NCBI RefSeq assembly: GCF_023337795.1
Contig: NZ_JALIRS010000006.1
Location: 243,530-307,529 of the forward strand
DNA from: Lysinibacillus sp. BPa_S21
GTDB lineage: Bacteria; Bacillota; Bacilli; Bacillales_A; Planococcaceae
Reading direction: 5' to 3'
Length of the DNA: 64,000 bases
In this document: positions 17,750-31,766 of the stretch, one piece after another
Position numbering within the stretch: position 1 is the stretch's first letter
How the letters are laid out: each line of letters starts with the position of its first letter
Translations under genes and position numbers: made by a program
Notes under the pieces: generated by a model
Databases searched by the model: none
Seen by the model: only the letters and a program-made list of their open reading frames with translations
What the model was told of the DNA's origin: nothing

Positions 17750-18352
17750 TTATAGCCATTTCACCTTTGGTTCGGTACCATTTTTAATGCGGACAATATT
17801 TGCTCGGTGACGATACATGATAAAGGTAAATAAACATGCTACTAAAATACCTAACGCAAAATCACCGGTAACAAAATAATAAACGATTGAATAGATTAGT
17901 GCTACTAAAGCGGCAATCATAGAAGTTAAGCTTACAATTTTCGTTATTTTTAATGTTACAATAAAAGCAATAAATAGTAAGACAAATAGAGGCCATGAAT
18001 AACCTAAAAGAACACCTGCCGATGTTGCTACCGCTTTCCCACCTCGGAAACCAGCAAAGATCGGGAACATATGACCAATTACGGCTACTAGTCCAAGAAT
18101 TAGCGAGTGAATGGAGACTTCAGAGAATACAGGAAGAGCTGCAAGTAATACGGCTGCCGTACCTTTTAAGACGTCCATAATTGTCACGACAATTCCTGCT
18201 TTTTTTCCTAGAATACGAAATGTATTCGTCGCACCTAAATTACCACTTCCGTGTTCACGAATATCCGTTTTATAAAAAATTTTGCCTATCCATAATCCTG
18301 AAGGTATTGAGCCGATTAGATAAGCACATAAAATAATAAGTCCATTTAGCAT
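17750..18352 (-). CDS. plsY: Acyl-phosphate:glycerol-3-phosphate acyltransferase PlsY
   Basis: A 200-residue membrane enzyme that moves an acyl group from acyl-phosphate to glycerol-3-phosphate, the first step of phospholipid synthesis in Gram-positive bacteria. Conserved motifs are present: [11 protein letters not shown], the motif [13 protein letters not shown], and [11 protein letters not shown] with [13 protein letters not shown]. About five membrane segments. The frame is open 21 bases further upstream, but AAAGGAG lies 7 bases before ATG 18352, which gives the usual N-terminus. The divergent arrangement with parE-parC is standard in Bacillales. Confidence 0.95.
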   Translation of the reverse strand: MLNGLIILCAYLIGSIPSGLWIGKIFYKTDIREHGSGNLGATNTFRILGKKAGIVVTIMDVLKGTAAVLLAALPVFSEVSIHSLILGLVAVIGHMFPIFAGFRGGKAVATSAGVLLGYSWPLFVLLFIAFIVTLKITKIVSLTSMIAALVALIYSIVYYFVTGDFALGILVACLFTFIMYRHRANIVRIKNGTEPKVKWL

Positions 18353-18408
18353 AGCTGGACTCCTTTCATTCATAAATTATCACTTGGTACTAATAATATG
18401 TAACAATT

Positions 18409-18437
18409 ATTTTACACTTTTTCTTTATAATCTACAA
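18409..18437 (-). promoter_or_regulatory. Likely sigma-A promoter of plsY
   Basis: Minus-strand TTGTAG, 17-base spacer, TAAAAT, about 57 bases before the plsY start. Confidence 0.5.
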
Positions 18438-23441
<5,004 letters not shown>

Positions 23442-23454
23442 AATTCGTTTATCT

Positions 23455-23488
23455 AGCCCATGCTCTTTTTGAGAGCTGGGTTTTTTTT
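23455..23488 (+). terminator. Terminator after parC
   Basis: AGCCCA-GCTCT pairs with AGAGC-TGGGTT, followed by eight T. Confidence 0.85.
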
Positions 23489-23501
23489 ATTTGTTTTTTC
23501 A

Positions 23502-23551
23502 GCTGATAAACTAGGGCAATCGCTGATAAACTCCCAATTATCGCTGATAAA
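23502..23551. repeat. Three GCTGATAAA repeats, 20-21 bp apart
   Basis: GCTGATAAA occurs at 23502, 23522 and 23543. The same word with 21-bp spacing recurs at 27577-27627, at the other end of the thi operon. Confidence 0.8.
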
Positions 23552-23655
23552 GAAAATTTCATCAATGGACTGGTCTATGTCAGAAAATGGAGTTTTTGAA
23601 GATAGAGATTTATGCTGTTAAATTTATATTTACTGCGCAATCGGTAAACAGAGCC

Positions 23656-23685
23656 TTGTCATTTCCGGATAGTTATGGGTATAAT
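23656..23685 (+). promoter_or_regulatory. Sigma-A promoter of the thi operon
   Basis: TTGTCA, 18-base spacer, TATAAT, ending about 25 bases before the TPP riboswitch. Confidence 0.8.
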
Positions 23686-23710
23686 AATCATCGAAAAGTT
23701 CATATGGAAA

Positions 23711-23805
23711 GAATGTAGGGGGGCTGGTGTTGCCAGCTGAGATTGTGTCCGATAGATGCTGACCCTTTGAACCTGATTTGGCTCGTACCAGCGTAGGGAA
23801 CATCT
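23711..23805 (+). promoter_or_regulatory. TPP riboswitch (THI-box)
   Basis: Conserved segments are in order: GGGGGGCTGGTG, CAGCTGAGA, ACCCTTTGAACCTGAT, and the closing CGTAGGGAACA. Thiamine pyrophosphate binding should promote the terminator downstream and shut off the transport operon. Confidence 0.96.
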
Positions 23806-23841
23806 ATTCAAAAAAAGAAAGTTTTTGATACTGATTGTATA

Positions 23842-23870
23842 ACGTCTGGGAGGAATCCTAGGCGTTTTTT
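23842..23870 (+). terminator. Riboswitch-controlled terminator
   Basis: ACGTCTGGGA pairs with TCCTAGGCGT around GGAA, then six T. Expression platform of the TPP riboswitch. Confidence 0.88.
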
Positions 23871-23993
23871 ATGTTTTTCGGACTTTTTGATGCATGCACA
23901 GGCCTTTCGTATAAAAAGACTATGAATACGCTTTCTTCTGGTACAGACATTCATTCATGAACACTTTCACACTACTTACTTGGAGGATTCGGC

Positions 23994-24989
23994 ATGAAAA
24001 AATGGTTATTGGTCCTAATGGCTGCACTTTTCACATTAGCGGGTTGTAGCGAAAAAGAGGCTAAAAAGGATGCTAATGGATTAACAAAAGTATCGGTGGT
24101 TCTTGATTGGACACCGAACACAAATCATACAGGTTTATATGTCGCGGAAAAACTGGGTTACTTTAAGGAACAGGGCTTAGATGTTGATATTGTATTACCT
24201 GGTGAAGCGGGTGCAGATCAGCTCGTAGCGTCTGGGAAGGCTCAGTTTGGCGTAAGCTATCAGGAAGGAATTACTCAGGCGCGTGTGCAGGATGTACCGT
24301 TAGTATCGATTGCAGCGATTATTCAACATAATACTTCTGGCTTCGCATCTATCGCATCAAAAGGTATTACATCACCAAAGGATTTTGAAGGTAAAACATA
24401 CGGTGGCTGGGGTGCACCACTTGAAAAGGCTGTATTACAGTCACTTATGCAAACAGAAAATGCGGATATTAATAAGTTAGATATCGTCAATGCAGGTGAT
24501 TTAGATTTCTTCACAATGATGAAAAAAGATATTGATTTTGCATGGATTTATTATGCATGGACAGGTATTGAAGCAGAACTTCGTGGCGAAAAGCTGAACA
24601 TGCTTTATTTAACAGATTATAGCAAGCAGCTAGATTATTACACACCTGTACTTGCTACAAATGAAAAAATGATGAAGGATGATCCTGAGACGGTAAAAGC
24701 ATTTGTCGCTGCTGTAGCAAAGGGCTATGAGTATGCGATAAAGCACCCTAATGAAGCAGCTGATATTTTACTAGAAGCGGTTCCTGATTTAGATAAGAAT
24801 CTTGTGCATAAAAGTCAGGAATGGCTAGCAGATAAGTATCAAGACGACGCTACACAATGGGGTGAGCAAAAACTAGCAGTCTGGGAAAACTACGCGAAAT
24901 GGATGGCCGACAACAAAGTTTTAGAGGGCGAGTTTAACGCAAAACAAGCATTTACAAACGACTTTTTACCGAAAAAGGAGACAAAGTAA
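23994..24989 (+). CDS. thiY: ThiY-like substrate-binding lipoprotein (pyrimidine precursor of thiamine)
   Basis: A 331-residue lipoprotein of the NMT1/THI5-like family, the binding component of the ThiXYZ ABC importer for formyl-aminopyrimidine or HMP-type thiamine precursors. The lipobox is TLAGC with Cys18. The mature part starts with VSVVLDWTPNTNHTGLYVA, a signature of the family, followed by GYFKEQGLDVDIV and QFGVSYQEGI. ATG follows TGGAGGA. It is the first gene of a TPP-controlled operon whose genes nearly touch or overlap. Confidence 0.93.
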   Translation: MKKWLLVLMAALFTLAGCSEKEAKKDANGLTKVSVVLDWTPNTNHTGLYVAEKLGYFKEQGLDVDIVLPGEAGADQLVASGKAQFGVSYQEGITQARVQDVPLVSIAAIIQHNTSGFASIASKGITSPKDFEGKTYGGWGAPLEKAVLQSLMQTENADINKLDIVNAGDLDFFTMMKKDIDFAWIYYAWTGIEAELRGEKLNMLYLTDYSKQLDYYTPVLATNEKMMKDDPETVKAFVAAVAKGYEYAIKHPNEAADILLEAVPDLDKNLVHKSQEWLADKYQDDATQWGEQKLAVWENYAKWMADNKVLEGEFNAKQAFTNDFLPKKETK

Positions 24990-24990
24990 T

Positions 24991-25281
24991 ATGGCAAACT
25001 CATTAATAAGTGTACAAATTATCCCGAAAACTAAAACATATGAAGATGTGATCCCCTTTGTCGATGCAGCGATTGCGGTTATTGACGCATCAGGGGTGAA
25101 ATATGAAGTGCATCCGTTAGAAACGACAATGGAGGGCGAGCTAACGACTTTGCTACAAATTATTGAAAAAATGAATGCTAAGATGGTTGAGCTCGGAGCA
25201 ATCAATGTTATTACGCAAGTGAAAATTTTATATCAGCCATCTGGTATTACAATGGATACGCTAACGGAGAAATACAAGTGA
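24991..25281 (+). CDS. Thiamine-binding protein family (DUF77, YkoF/MTH1187-like)
   Basis: A 96-residue protein of the small ferredoxin-like thiamine-binding family. Hallmarks: SVQIIPKTKTYEDVIPFVDAAI at the start, VKYEVHPLETTMEGEL in the middle, and a final strand near LGAINVITQVKILY. YkoF binds thiamine and thiamine-like pyrimidines, so this may buffer the ligand or sense it inside the cell. It sits between the binding protein and permease genes, starting 1 base after thiY with AAGGAG in the end of thiY. Confidence 0.88.
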   Translation: MANSLISVQIIPKTKTYEDVIPFVDAAIAVIDASGVKYEVHPLETTMEGELTTLLQIIEKMNAKMVELGAINVITQVKILYQPSGITMDTLTEKYK

Positions 25282-26051
25282 TGAAGCAAGCTTTCAAACA
25301 AGGAAGGACGATAATTTTTATCGCCTTCCTCTTATTCATCTGGGAACTAATTGTCCGTTTTGCTGATATTCCACATTGGCTTTTGCCTACACCGAGTGCC
25401 ATTTTGAAAGAAGGTTCTCAATCGTATGAGACGTTTGTGCCACATGCTTTAGCGACTGTTCAATTAGCACTTCTAGGCCTTGCCATTGGCATATTGTGTG
25501 GACTAACCGTTGCCGTATTATTACATCGTTTTACGTTCGTTCTGGAGTTATTTTACCCTATTCTCATTATGTCACAGAATATCCCTGTACTCGTCCTTGC
25601 ACCGCTATTGATCATTTGGTTTGGTTTTGGTTTATTGCCAAAGCTTATTATTATTTGTCTTGTGTGCTTTTTCCCTATTGTTATTTCAGCCATGGATGGC
25701 TTTCGTCAAACTGCGCCTGAGCTGAAGCATTATTTTGAAATGATTGGTGCAACGAAGGCACAAACTTTTTGGAAGCTTGAATGGCCCTATGCGTACCCAT
25801 CGATTTTTTCGGGCATAAAGATTGCGGCAACTTATAGCGTAATGGGGGCTGTCATTGCGGAATGGTTAGGTGCGAAAAAGGGGATTGGTGTCTATATGAC
25901 ATTGGCACAATCTTCATTTAGAACAGACCGTGTATTTGTAGCGATTTTTGCCATCGTATTTTTAAGTTTACTATTATTTAGTGCGATTCGATTAATAGAA
26001 AAATTTGTTGTGAAGGGGAGAGGATTTCATGCTGAGCATTCAAAACATTGA
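25281..26051 (+). CDS. thiX: ThiX-like ABC transporter permease
   Basis: A 256-residue inner-membrane permease of the SsuC/TauC/ThiX type. About six membrane segments; the ATPase-coupling EAA loop appears as EMIGATKAQTFWKLEWPYAYPSI. It should form the channel for the ligand delivered by ThiY. ATG 25281 overlaps the preceding stop by one base (ATGA-like junction), with GGAG 10 bases upstream. Its 3' end overlaps thiZ by 23 bases. Confidence 0.92.
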   Translation: MKQAFKQGRTIIFIAFLLFIWELIVRFADIPHWLLPTPSAILKEGSQSYETFVPHALATVQLALLGLAIGILCGLTVAVLLHRFTFVLELFYPILIMSQNIPVLVLAPLLIIWFGFGLLPKLIIICLVCFFPIVISAMDGFRQTAPELKHYFEMIGATKAQTFWKLEWPYAYPSIFSGIKIAATYSVMGAVIAEWLGAKKGIGVYMTLAQSSFRTDRVFVAIFAIVFLSLLLFSAIRLIEKFVVKGRGFHAEHSKH

Positions 26052-26778
26052 CAAATCCTTTGATGCTCTTCCGGTCATTTGTAATTTATCTTTTGAGGTG
26101 AAGGACGGGGAATTTGTTGCAATTATAGGTCCGTCAGGTAGTGGAAAAAGTACACTCTTTCAATTAATTGGTGGTGTTACTTCTATTGATGCAGGTGCTA
26201 TTTTATTAAACGGTACAGATATCCAGCAAACAAAAGGAACGATTGGCTATATGCCTCAGCAGCCATGTCTATTACCGTGGCGTACGATAGTAGAAAATAT
26301 CACGATAGTGGATGAGCTTCAAGGAAAACCAAATGTCAACGATGCGAAGGAATGGTTAGACAAAGTGGGACTCGCAGCGTTTGAACATGCGTATCCTAAT
26401 GAGCTGTCGGGTGGCATGCAACAGCGGGTATCGTTTATTCGCGCCATCGTTAGTAACAAACCTATTTTGTGCTTAGATGAGCCATTTTCTGCACTGGATG
26501 AGTTTACAAGGCTTGAAATGCAGGCCTGGCTTTTATCAATTTGGGAAAAATATCGAAAATCTATATTGTTCGTTACACATAGTATTGAGGAAGCTCTCTT
26601 TTTAGCGGATCGTATCATTGTACTGACGAAGCGGCCGGCGACGGTGAAAAAGGAAATTATCGTACCGTTTGCAAGACCACGACAAGAAGAAATTCGCCAT
26701 TCTGCTAGCTTTACGGCATTGAAACAACAGTTATTCACGTATTTAAAAGAAGAAAAGGATGAGGCGAATGTTGATTGA
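26029..26778 (+). CDS. thiZ: ThiZ-like ABC transporter ATPase
   Basis: A 249-residue nucleotide-binding subunit. Walker A is GPSGSGKST (about residues 35-43), the Q-loop lies in GYMPQQP, the signature is LSGGMQQR, Walker B is ILCLDEPFSALD, and the H-loop is VTHSIEEA. It is of the SsuB/TauB/ThiZ class. GGAGAGG precedes the ATG inside thiX. It completes the ThiXYZ importer; its last bases overlap the TatD-like gene. Confidence 0.93.
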   Translation: MLSIQNIDKSFDALPVICNLSFEVKDGEFVAIIGPSGSGKSTLFQLIGGVTSIDAGAILLNGTDIQQTKGTIGYMPQQPCLLPWRTIVENITIVDELQGKPNVNDAKEWLDKVGLAAFEHAYPNELSGGMQQRVSFIRAIVSNKPILCLDEPFSALDEFTRLEMQAWLLSIWEKYRKSILFVTHSIEEALFLADRIIVLTKRPATVKKEIIVPFARPRQEEIRHSASFTALKQQLFTYLKEEKDEANVD

Positions 26779-27517
26779 TGCACATATTCATTTAGATCAG
26801 TATGAGGAAAATGAGGTTCCTGCTTTACTAGAGGAAGCTGAACATGTAATTGCCGTTAGCATGAATCTTCCATCATGTGAGAAGACGTTGAAGCTGTCGA
26901 AAGCCTACGCAAAAGTAAACGCAGCGTTTGGCTTTCATCCGGAACAAGCTTTACCTAGTGAAACGGAGGAAGAGGCCTTATTTGATTGGATTCGCAAACA
27001 TGCACATGACATGGTGGCAATTGGCGAGGTAGGGCTGCCTTATTATTTGAGGCAGGAACAGACTATTGATGATCATCCGTATGTGGCATTGCTAGAACGA
27101 TTTATTGTATTGGCAAAGGAATTGAATAAACCGATTGTCTTACATGCTGTTTATGAGGACGCGGCGATTGTTTGTGATTTGCTAGAAAAACATCATGTAA
27201 CAAAAGCGCATTTTCATTGGTTTAAAGGCGATGAGGAAGTGGTTGAACGGATGATTTCTAATGGGTATTTCATTTCTGTCACGCCTGATTGTACGTATGA
27301 GACTGAAATTCAACAACTTATTAAACAATACCCAATCGAGCTCATGATGGTAGAAACAGATGGACCATGGCCGTTCGAAGGTACTTTTGACAATAAACGA
27401 ACATCACCTTGGATGATGGATCATTCGATAGAGGTTATCGCATCGATAAAAGGGCTTACAACACAGGAAGCGGCACACATCATTACAAGAAATACGACCA
27501 CATTTTATCATTTATAG
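26768..27517 (+). CDS. TatD family metal-dependent hydrolase
   Basis: A 249-residue TIM-barrel hydrolase of the TatD/amidohydrolase group. Metal ligands are visible: DAHIHLD at the N-terminus, the Glu in AIGEVGLPYY, His in LHAVYED, His in KAHFHWF and Asp in VETDGPW. TatD proteins are usually DNases or amidohydrolases. Here the gene overlaps the end of thiZ, so it is in the TPP-controlled operon and may process an imported thiamine breakdown product; this is inferred from context. An in-frame ATG 9 bases earlier is too close to AAGGA to be preferred. Confidence 0.85.
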   Translation: MLIDAHIHLDQYEENEVPALLEEAEHVIAVSMNLPSCEKTLKLSKAYAKVNAAFGFHPEQALPSETEEEALFDWIRKHAHDMVAIGEVGLPYYLRQEQTIDDHPYVALLERFIVLAKELNKPIVLHAVYEDAAIVCDLLEKHHVTKAHFHWFKGDEEVVERMISNGYFISVTPDCTYETEIQQLIKQYPIELMMVETDGPWPFEGTFDNKRTSPWMMDHSIEVIASIKGLTTQEAAHIITRNTTTFYHL

Positions 27518-27523
27518 CGAATT

Positions 27524-27557
27524 ACGCAGCTGTTCTTTAAAAGAACAGCTGTGTTTT
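27524..27557 (+). terminator. Terminator of the thi operon
   Basis: ACGCAGCTGTTCTTT pairs with AAAGAACAGCTGTGT, then TTTT. Confidence 0.88.
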
Positions 27558-27576
27558 TGTTTAAAGTATCAGAATC

Positions 27577-27627
27577 GCTGATAAAATCTCGAACATCGCT
27601 GATAAAACGCCAAACATCGCTGATAAA
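27577..27627. repeat. Three ATCGCTGATAAAA repeats at exactly 21-bp spacing
   Basis: GCTGATAAA occurs at 27577, 27598 and 27619. The words TCGAACATCGCTGATAAAA and CAAACATCGCTGATAAAA show that the whole 21-bp unit is repeated. It is the same family as the array after parC. Confidence 0.85.
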
Positions 27628-27653
27628 AATATTAGAATCACGAAAGGCCCCCG

Positions 27654-29072
27654 TCACTTTGAGAGTGATAGTGCCAATGTAACAAACTTTTTTACCCCTT
27701 CACGTAGTTGTTTTTCATTTGTATAAGAATAGCTTAGACGTATCCAGGATGAAAGTTGTTTCAATGGATCACAAATTTGACCTGGTACAAAGGATATAGA
27801 GTTTTCGATACTTTTGGTTAATAATAACTCTGTTGGAATATTATCTGGGAGTTGCACCCATAAATTAAGACCTCCTTTTGGACTGGTCCATTTCCAATCT
27901 GTTACTGCTAGTTCTTTCTCCAGGATTTCCTTACGAATCTGTAGGGCAATCCGGATTTTCTCCAAGTGCTGCTGCAATCTTAGTGATGAAAAGTAATGGA
28001 GAAAAACTTTCTGATTGAGAAGTGGTGAACCATTATCAGCTAACGATTTTACTGTTAGTAGTGATTTCATTAATGATGATTGACAAATAACAGCTGCAAT
28101 TCTCAAGCCAGGTGAGATATATTTGCAAAAGCTTCGGATATAAATGACTGTCCCAGCAGTATCATATGTGTAAATGGGTGGTGGCGGGGCATGTTCAAAA
28201 TAGATGTCGTGATAGGCGTCGTCTTCAATTAATAGACATCGATATTGTTCAGCTAATTCTACTAATTTTTTGCGCTGATCAACTGAAACAGTGTAACCAG
28301 TCGGGTTATGGAATGTTGGGTTGAGATAAAAAAGAAGTGGTTTATATTGTTTCATATATAATTCAACCTGCTTTAAATCGTACCCGTCTGGATGGATATC
28401 AACCGTTACAATCTGAGCTCCTTGTGCTCTAAAAATATCAATCGCGGCACTATAGCTTGGACGTTCAAATAAAACGACGTCATTTGGCTTAATGAAAGTT
28501 TGAGCGATTAAGTGGATCGCTTGCTGTGAGCCAGAAGTGATTAACAGATCATCTGCATTGAGATGAGTTTTATACTGATTGATAAAATATTGAGTGAGTG
28601 TTTCACGTAGCTCTAAATCACCTTGCACAGTTGAGTAGGTTGCAAGAACTTTTGGATAAAGATCAAAGACTTTCTTTACGTAATCTGAAAAATAATGATT
28701 AGGCAAAAGATTTGGATCAATTAATGCCTGAGAAAAATGATAAGAAACCGGTGTTTGATGGATTTCAGATAAATGATTTTTTTGTACGTATGCAGAAACA
28801 ATTGGATTGTCCAGATATAGATATTCAGGATTTTTTGTCTCATTTGATTGGACAAAATAGCCTGCTTTATCTTTTACATAAACTTTGTCATGCTGTTTCA
28901 GTAATTGATAGGCCTTTAATACAGTTAATCGATGAACATTCATTTCAGATGCTAATTGCCGGACGGAGGGAATCTTTTCATGTTCTTTCCATTCTTTACG
29001 TTCTATTTTGTGCAGTACATAATCATAAACCTTCTTAAAAAGATAATTTCCATTTTGAATCGCTTTGCTCAC
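27654..29072 (-). CDS. MocR/GabR-type regulator (GntR helix-turn-helix fused to an aminotransferase domain)
   Basis: A 472-residue PLP-dependent transcription factor. Residues 1-75 form a GntR winged helix (KIPSVRQLASEMNVHRLTVLKAYQLL). The rest is a fold-type I aminotransferase domain, with the PLP-binding lysine in RSFCKYISPGLR (about residue 310) and the YLNPTFHNPTG segment. The aminotransferase part usually senses an amino-type ligand with PLP rather than working as an enzyme. It is divergent from an EamA transporter, the standard MocR arrangement, and direct repeats lie in the shared promoter. Confidence 0.92.
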   Translation of the reverse strand: MSKAIQNGNYLFKKVYDYVLHKIERKEWKEHEKIPSVRQLASEMNVHRLTVLKAYQLLKQHDKVYVKDKAGYFVQSNETKNPEYLYLDNPIVSAYVQKNHLSEIHQTPVSYHFSQALIDPNLLPNHYFSDYVKKVFDLYPKVLATYSTVQGDLELRETLTQYFINQYKTHLNADDLLITSGSQQAIHLIAQTFIKPNDVVLFERPSYSAAIDIFRAQGAQIVTVDIHPDGYDLKQVELYMKQYKPLLFYLNPTFHNPTGYTVSVDQRKKLVELAEQYRCLLIEDDAYHDIYFEHAPPPPIYTYDTAGTVIYIRSFCKYISPGLRIAAVICQSSLMKSLLTVKSLADNGSPLLNQKVFLHYFSSLRLQQHLEKIRIALQIRKEILEKELAVTDWKWTSPKGGLNLWVQLPDNIPTELLLTKSIENSISFVPGQICDPLKQLSSWIRLSYSYTNEKQLREGVKKFVTLALSLSK

Positions 29073-29115
29073 ATCGATTCCTCCTATTCAAGACGATTGT
29101 ACCACGATCTAATCT

Positions 29116-29146
29116 AATCTGTTCTATCCTTTTCAATCTGTTCTAT
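29116..29146. promoter_or_regulatory. Direct repeat operator candidate for the MocR regulator
   Basis: AATCTGTTCTAT occurs twice, 19 bases apart, between the divergent genes. MocR proteins such as GabR bind direct repeats in this position. Confidence 0.5.
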
Positions 29147-29185
29147 TGTCTTTCTTTTATGATAGAAAAAAAGGAGGAGTTTTAT

Positions 29186-30109
29186 TTGGTTATGATTAAT
29201 TATTTCTTCATGTGTTTGATTTTTGGAACGACATTTTTAGCGATTAAAGTTGGTGTTGATGCAGGAGTGCCTCCATTTTTATCAGCGGGACTTCGTTTTT
29301 TCATTGCTGGTTTGCTGCTATTTAGTTTTATGGTGTGGAGAAAGAAAACGACAATAAGGTTATTATTTCGGAAAGAGATGTTTTTTACCGGAGTAGGTTT
29401 AACCTTCGGGACGTTTGCCATGTTATACTGGGCGGAACAGTATGTAACATCAGGGATTGCAGCGGTCTTATCTGCTACAGGTCCAATGATGATCATCGTT
29501 ATTCAGACATTCATCTTGAAGCAAAAAGGAAATCGGAATTCATTCATTGGTTGTGTCGTGGGAGTCATTGGTGTCACGCTCTTGATCTTACCTAGCTTTT
29601 CAATTGAGATTAGTCCCTTCTGGATGATTGGGTGTTTCGCTATTATATTGGGTGAAGCATTTTATGCATCTGGAACGATTTATACGAAGCATGTCATCCA
29701 AAAATTTGAAGCGACATCTCCGATAGCTTTAAATGCAGCGCAAATGATGCATGGTGGGATTTTATTAATCATTTTGTCACTTTTTACCGAGAACATTCAG
29801 CTTGATTATTTTTTAAGCCCAGCTTCAATCGGCTCTATTCTTTATTTAACTATTTTTGGTTCAATGATTGGCCATAGTCTTTATTATTGGCTTGTCTCAC
29901 GGACAAATCCTGTTTTTCCTTCAACATGGCTGTATATCTCACCATTAATTGCCGTTATACTAGGTGCTACTTTCTATCATGAATATATTTCTTGGCTAAC
30001 AGGTATAGGAACTTTGACGATTATTGTTGGAACGCTTTTAGTTAACTTCGAAACATTACGGAAGCTACTTTCGGGAAAGAGGGCTGTTTTACAGGATGTT
30101 AAAAATTAA
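29186..30109 (+). CDS. EamA family transporter (DMT superfamily)
   Basis: A 307-residue membrane protein with ten predicted membrane segments in two EamA halves (LIFGTTFLAIKVGVDAGVPPFLSAGLRFF in the first, GEAFYASGTIYTKHV in the second). EamA proteins export amino acids or related metabolites, or take up nucleosides and similar compounds. An earlier in-frame ATG stands before the ribosome binding site AAGGAGG, so TTG 29186, 8 bases after it, is preferred. Regulation by the divergent MocR protein is likely. No terminator was identified. Confidence 0.87.
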   Translation: MVMINYFFMCLIFGTTFLAIKVGVDAGVPPFLSAGLRFFIAGLLLFSFMVWRKKTTIRLLFRKEMFFTGVGLTFGTFAMLYWAEQYVTSGIAAVLSATGPMMIIVIQTFILKQKGNRNSFIGCVVGVIGVTLLILPSFSIEISPFWMIGCFAIILGEAFYASGTIYTKHVIQKFEATSPIALNAAQMMHGGILLIILSLFTENIQLDYFLSPASIGSILYLTIFGSMIGHSLYYWLVSRTNPVFPSTWLYISPLIAVILGATFYHEYISWLTGIGTLTIIVGTLLVNFETLRKLLSGKRAVLQDVKN

Positions 30110-30324
30110 CCTGCTAGGTTTTGTTCCGGTAAATTAAATGGGCTAAATAAAATCAACTAGTAATTACATATTCGTAAACGGGCGCGATTGTGTATAAATT
30201 TATCCGGGAAATAGAACAGAACAGCTGGGAACTTTTATGAAACAAGACAAACCTAAAGGATGTTTGTGTTATATTCAATTAATTCACAACTTAGTGAAAA
30301 CTAATTATAAGGGAGTGTAAAGTT

Positions 30325-30987
30325 ATGGAAATTTCTAATGGTGTAGAAATGCTCCAGCTCGAATTTCACGGAAATATTATTCATCCCACTCTATTATGGG
30401 ATCATGAAATGGCTGTGTTAATTGACACTGGGTTCCCTGGACAAATTGAAGATATACGAGTGGCAATGAAAAAGATAGGAGTGTCGTTCGACAAACTAAA
30501 AGTAATCATTTTGACGCATCAGGATATAGATCATATAGGTAGTCTTCCTGAGATTTTACAGGAGTGTGGAAGGAATATTAAAGTTTATGCTCACGAACTA
30601 GATAAGCCTTATATCCAGGGAGATGTACCTCTTTTGAAAGATGGGCACATAGAGAATCCGCCGAAGGGGAAAGTGAATGATACCTTGATTGACGGCCAAG
30701 AACTGTCATATTGCGGCGGAATTCGAGTCATTCATACTCCGGGGCATACCCCTGGCCATATTAGTCTATATTTGAAACAAAGTAAAACATTGGTTGCTGG
30801 GGATTCGCTGTACAGTGTAGATGGAGTAATTGGGGGAATTCATGTCCCAACAGTACTGGATTTAAAAGAGGCTCGACTCTCTTTGAAGAAATACCTAGAC
30901 CTCGACATAGAATCTGTAGTTTGTTACCACGGTGGATTAACGAAAGATAATATTAATGATCAGATACAAAAAGTAATTTCAAATTAA
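30325..30987 (+). CDS. MBL-fold metallo-hydrolase
   Basis: A 220-residue metallo-beta-lactamase-fold hydrolase. The metal motif is THQDIDHIG, where the second His of the classical HxHxDH is replaced by Asp, a known variant. The third-ligand region is HTPGHTPGHISLY, the bridging Asp is in VAGDSLY, and the last His lies in VVCYHGG. Substrates of this subgroup are varied (thioesters, lactones, phosphodiesters) and none can be chosen. It is preceded by GGGAGTG and stands alone. Confidence 0.88.
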   Translation: MEISNGVEMLQLEFHGNIIHPTLLWDHEMAVLIDTGFPGQIEDIRVAMKKIGVSFDKLKVIILTHQDIDHIGSLPEILQECGRNIKVYAHELDKPYIQGDVPLLKDGHIENPPKGKVNDTLIDGQELSYCGGIRVIHTPGHTPGHISLYLKQSKTLVAGDSLYSVDGVIGGIHVPTVLDLKEARLSLKKYLDLDIESVVCYHGGLTKDNINDQIQKVISN

Positions 30988-31032
30988 AAGTCGAGAACTA
31001 AATCGGCGCGATTATTGAATAACATTTTATTT

Positions 31033-31060
31033 TACCCCCATCCAAAATTGGACGGGGGTA
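31033..31060 (+). terminator. Hairpin after the metallo-hydrolase gene
   Basis: ACCCCC-ATCCAA pairs with TTGGA-CGGGGGT. There is no clear T run, so termination is less certain. Confidence 0.5.
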
Positions 31061-31180
31061 TGCTTGTGGAAATACTTAGCATTCATTTACATTGACATTA
31101 TTTTCATTAAGTACTATTATTAAATGGAAAACAAGGAAAATAAAAATATTTTTTCATTTTCCTATAGGTAGGTGATCATC

Positions 31181-31753
31181 TTGAAAGATAGAATTTTAAA
31201 GGTATCAATAAGTGAAGCTGAACGAAAAGGATTTCGGTTTACGATGGGGGATTTAGCAAAGCAACTAGGTATGAGTACTAAAACATTGTATAGTTATTAT
31301 CCTTCAAAGGAAGAATTACTAAATGAAATGATTGATCTAGCAATTCATGAACTGAAGTTGAAAGAAAATGAAATACTGCATGATGCAACATTACATCTTG
31401 TAGAAAAACTACAAAAATGTCTTGTACTAATTCCAGCCGATTTTACATTTGCTCAGCTCCAATATTTAGAAGAGCTTCAACGATATTATCCAAAGCAATG
31501 GGAGACCGTTGATAAATTTATTCATGAACAATGGTCAGGCATCGTTACGTTAATAGATGAAGGAATTGTAACAAATAAAATACGTACCTTTCATAAAGAG
31601 ATATTTATAGAAGTCTATATTGGTGGGCTTTATCGATTGATGGAACGTGCATCCCAAAACAGAGATATGATGTCACTTCAGGATACAATGCAGGAAATGG
31701 TAGACATCCTGATGCTTGGTATTCTTAAGGGTAATGTTAATGAAGAAAACTAA
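31181..31753 (+). CDS. TetR family transcriptional regulator
   Basis: A 190-residue TetR-type repressor. The N-terminal helix-turn-helix reads FTMGDLAKQLGMSTKTLYSYYPSKEELL (about residues 21-48); the C-terminal ligand domain is all helical and unassigned. TTG 31181 follows AGGTGAT at 4 bases; an upstream in-frame GTG overlaps that site. The DUF5360 membrane protein begins 13 bases after its stop, so the pair is probably autoregulated as one unit. Confidence 0.87.
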   Translation: MKDRILKVSISEAERKGFRFTMGDLAKQLGMSTKTLYSYYPSKEELLNEMIDLAIHELKLKENEILHDATLHLVEKLQKCLVLIPADFTFAQLQYLEELQRYYPKQWETVDKFIHEQWSGIVTLIDEGIVTNKIRTFHKEIFIEVYIGGLYRLMERASQNRDMMSLQDTMQEMVDILMLGILKGNVNEEN

Positions 31754-31766
31754 ATGGGGGCTGTAG

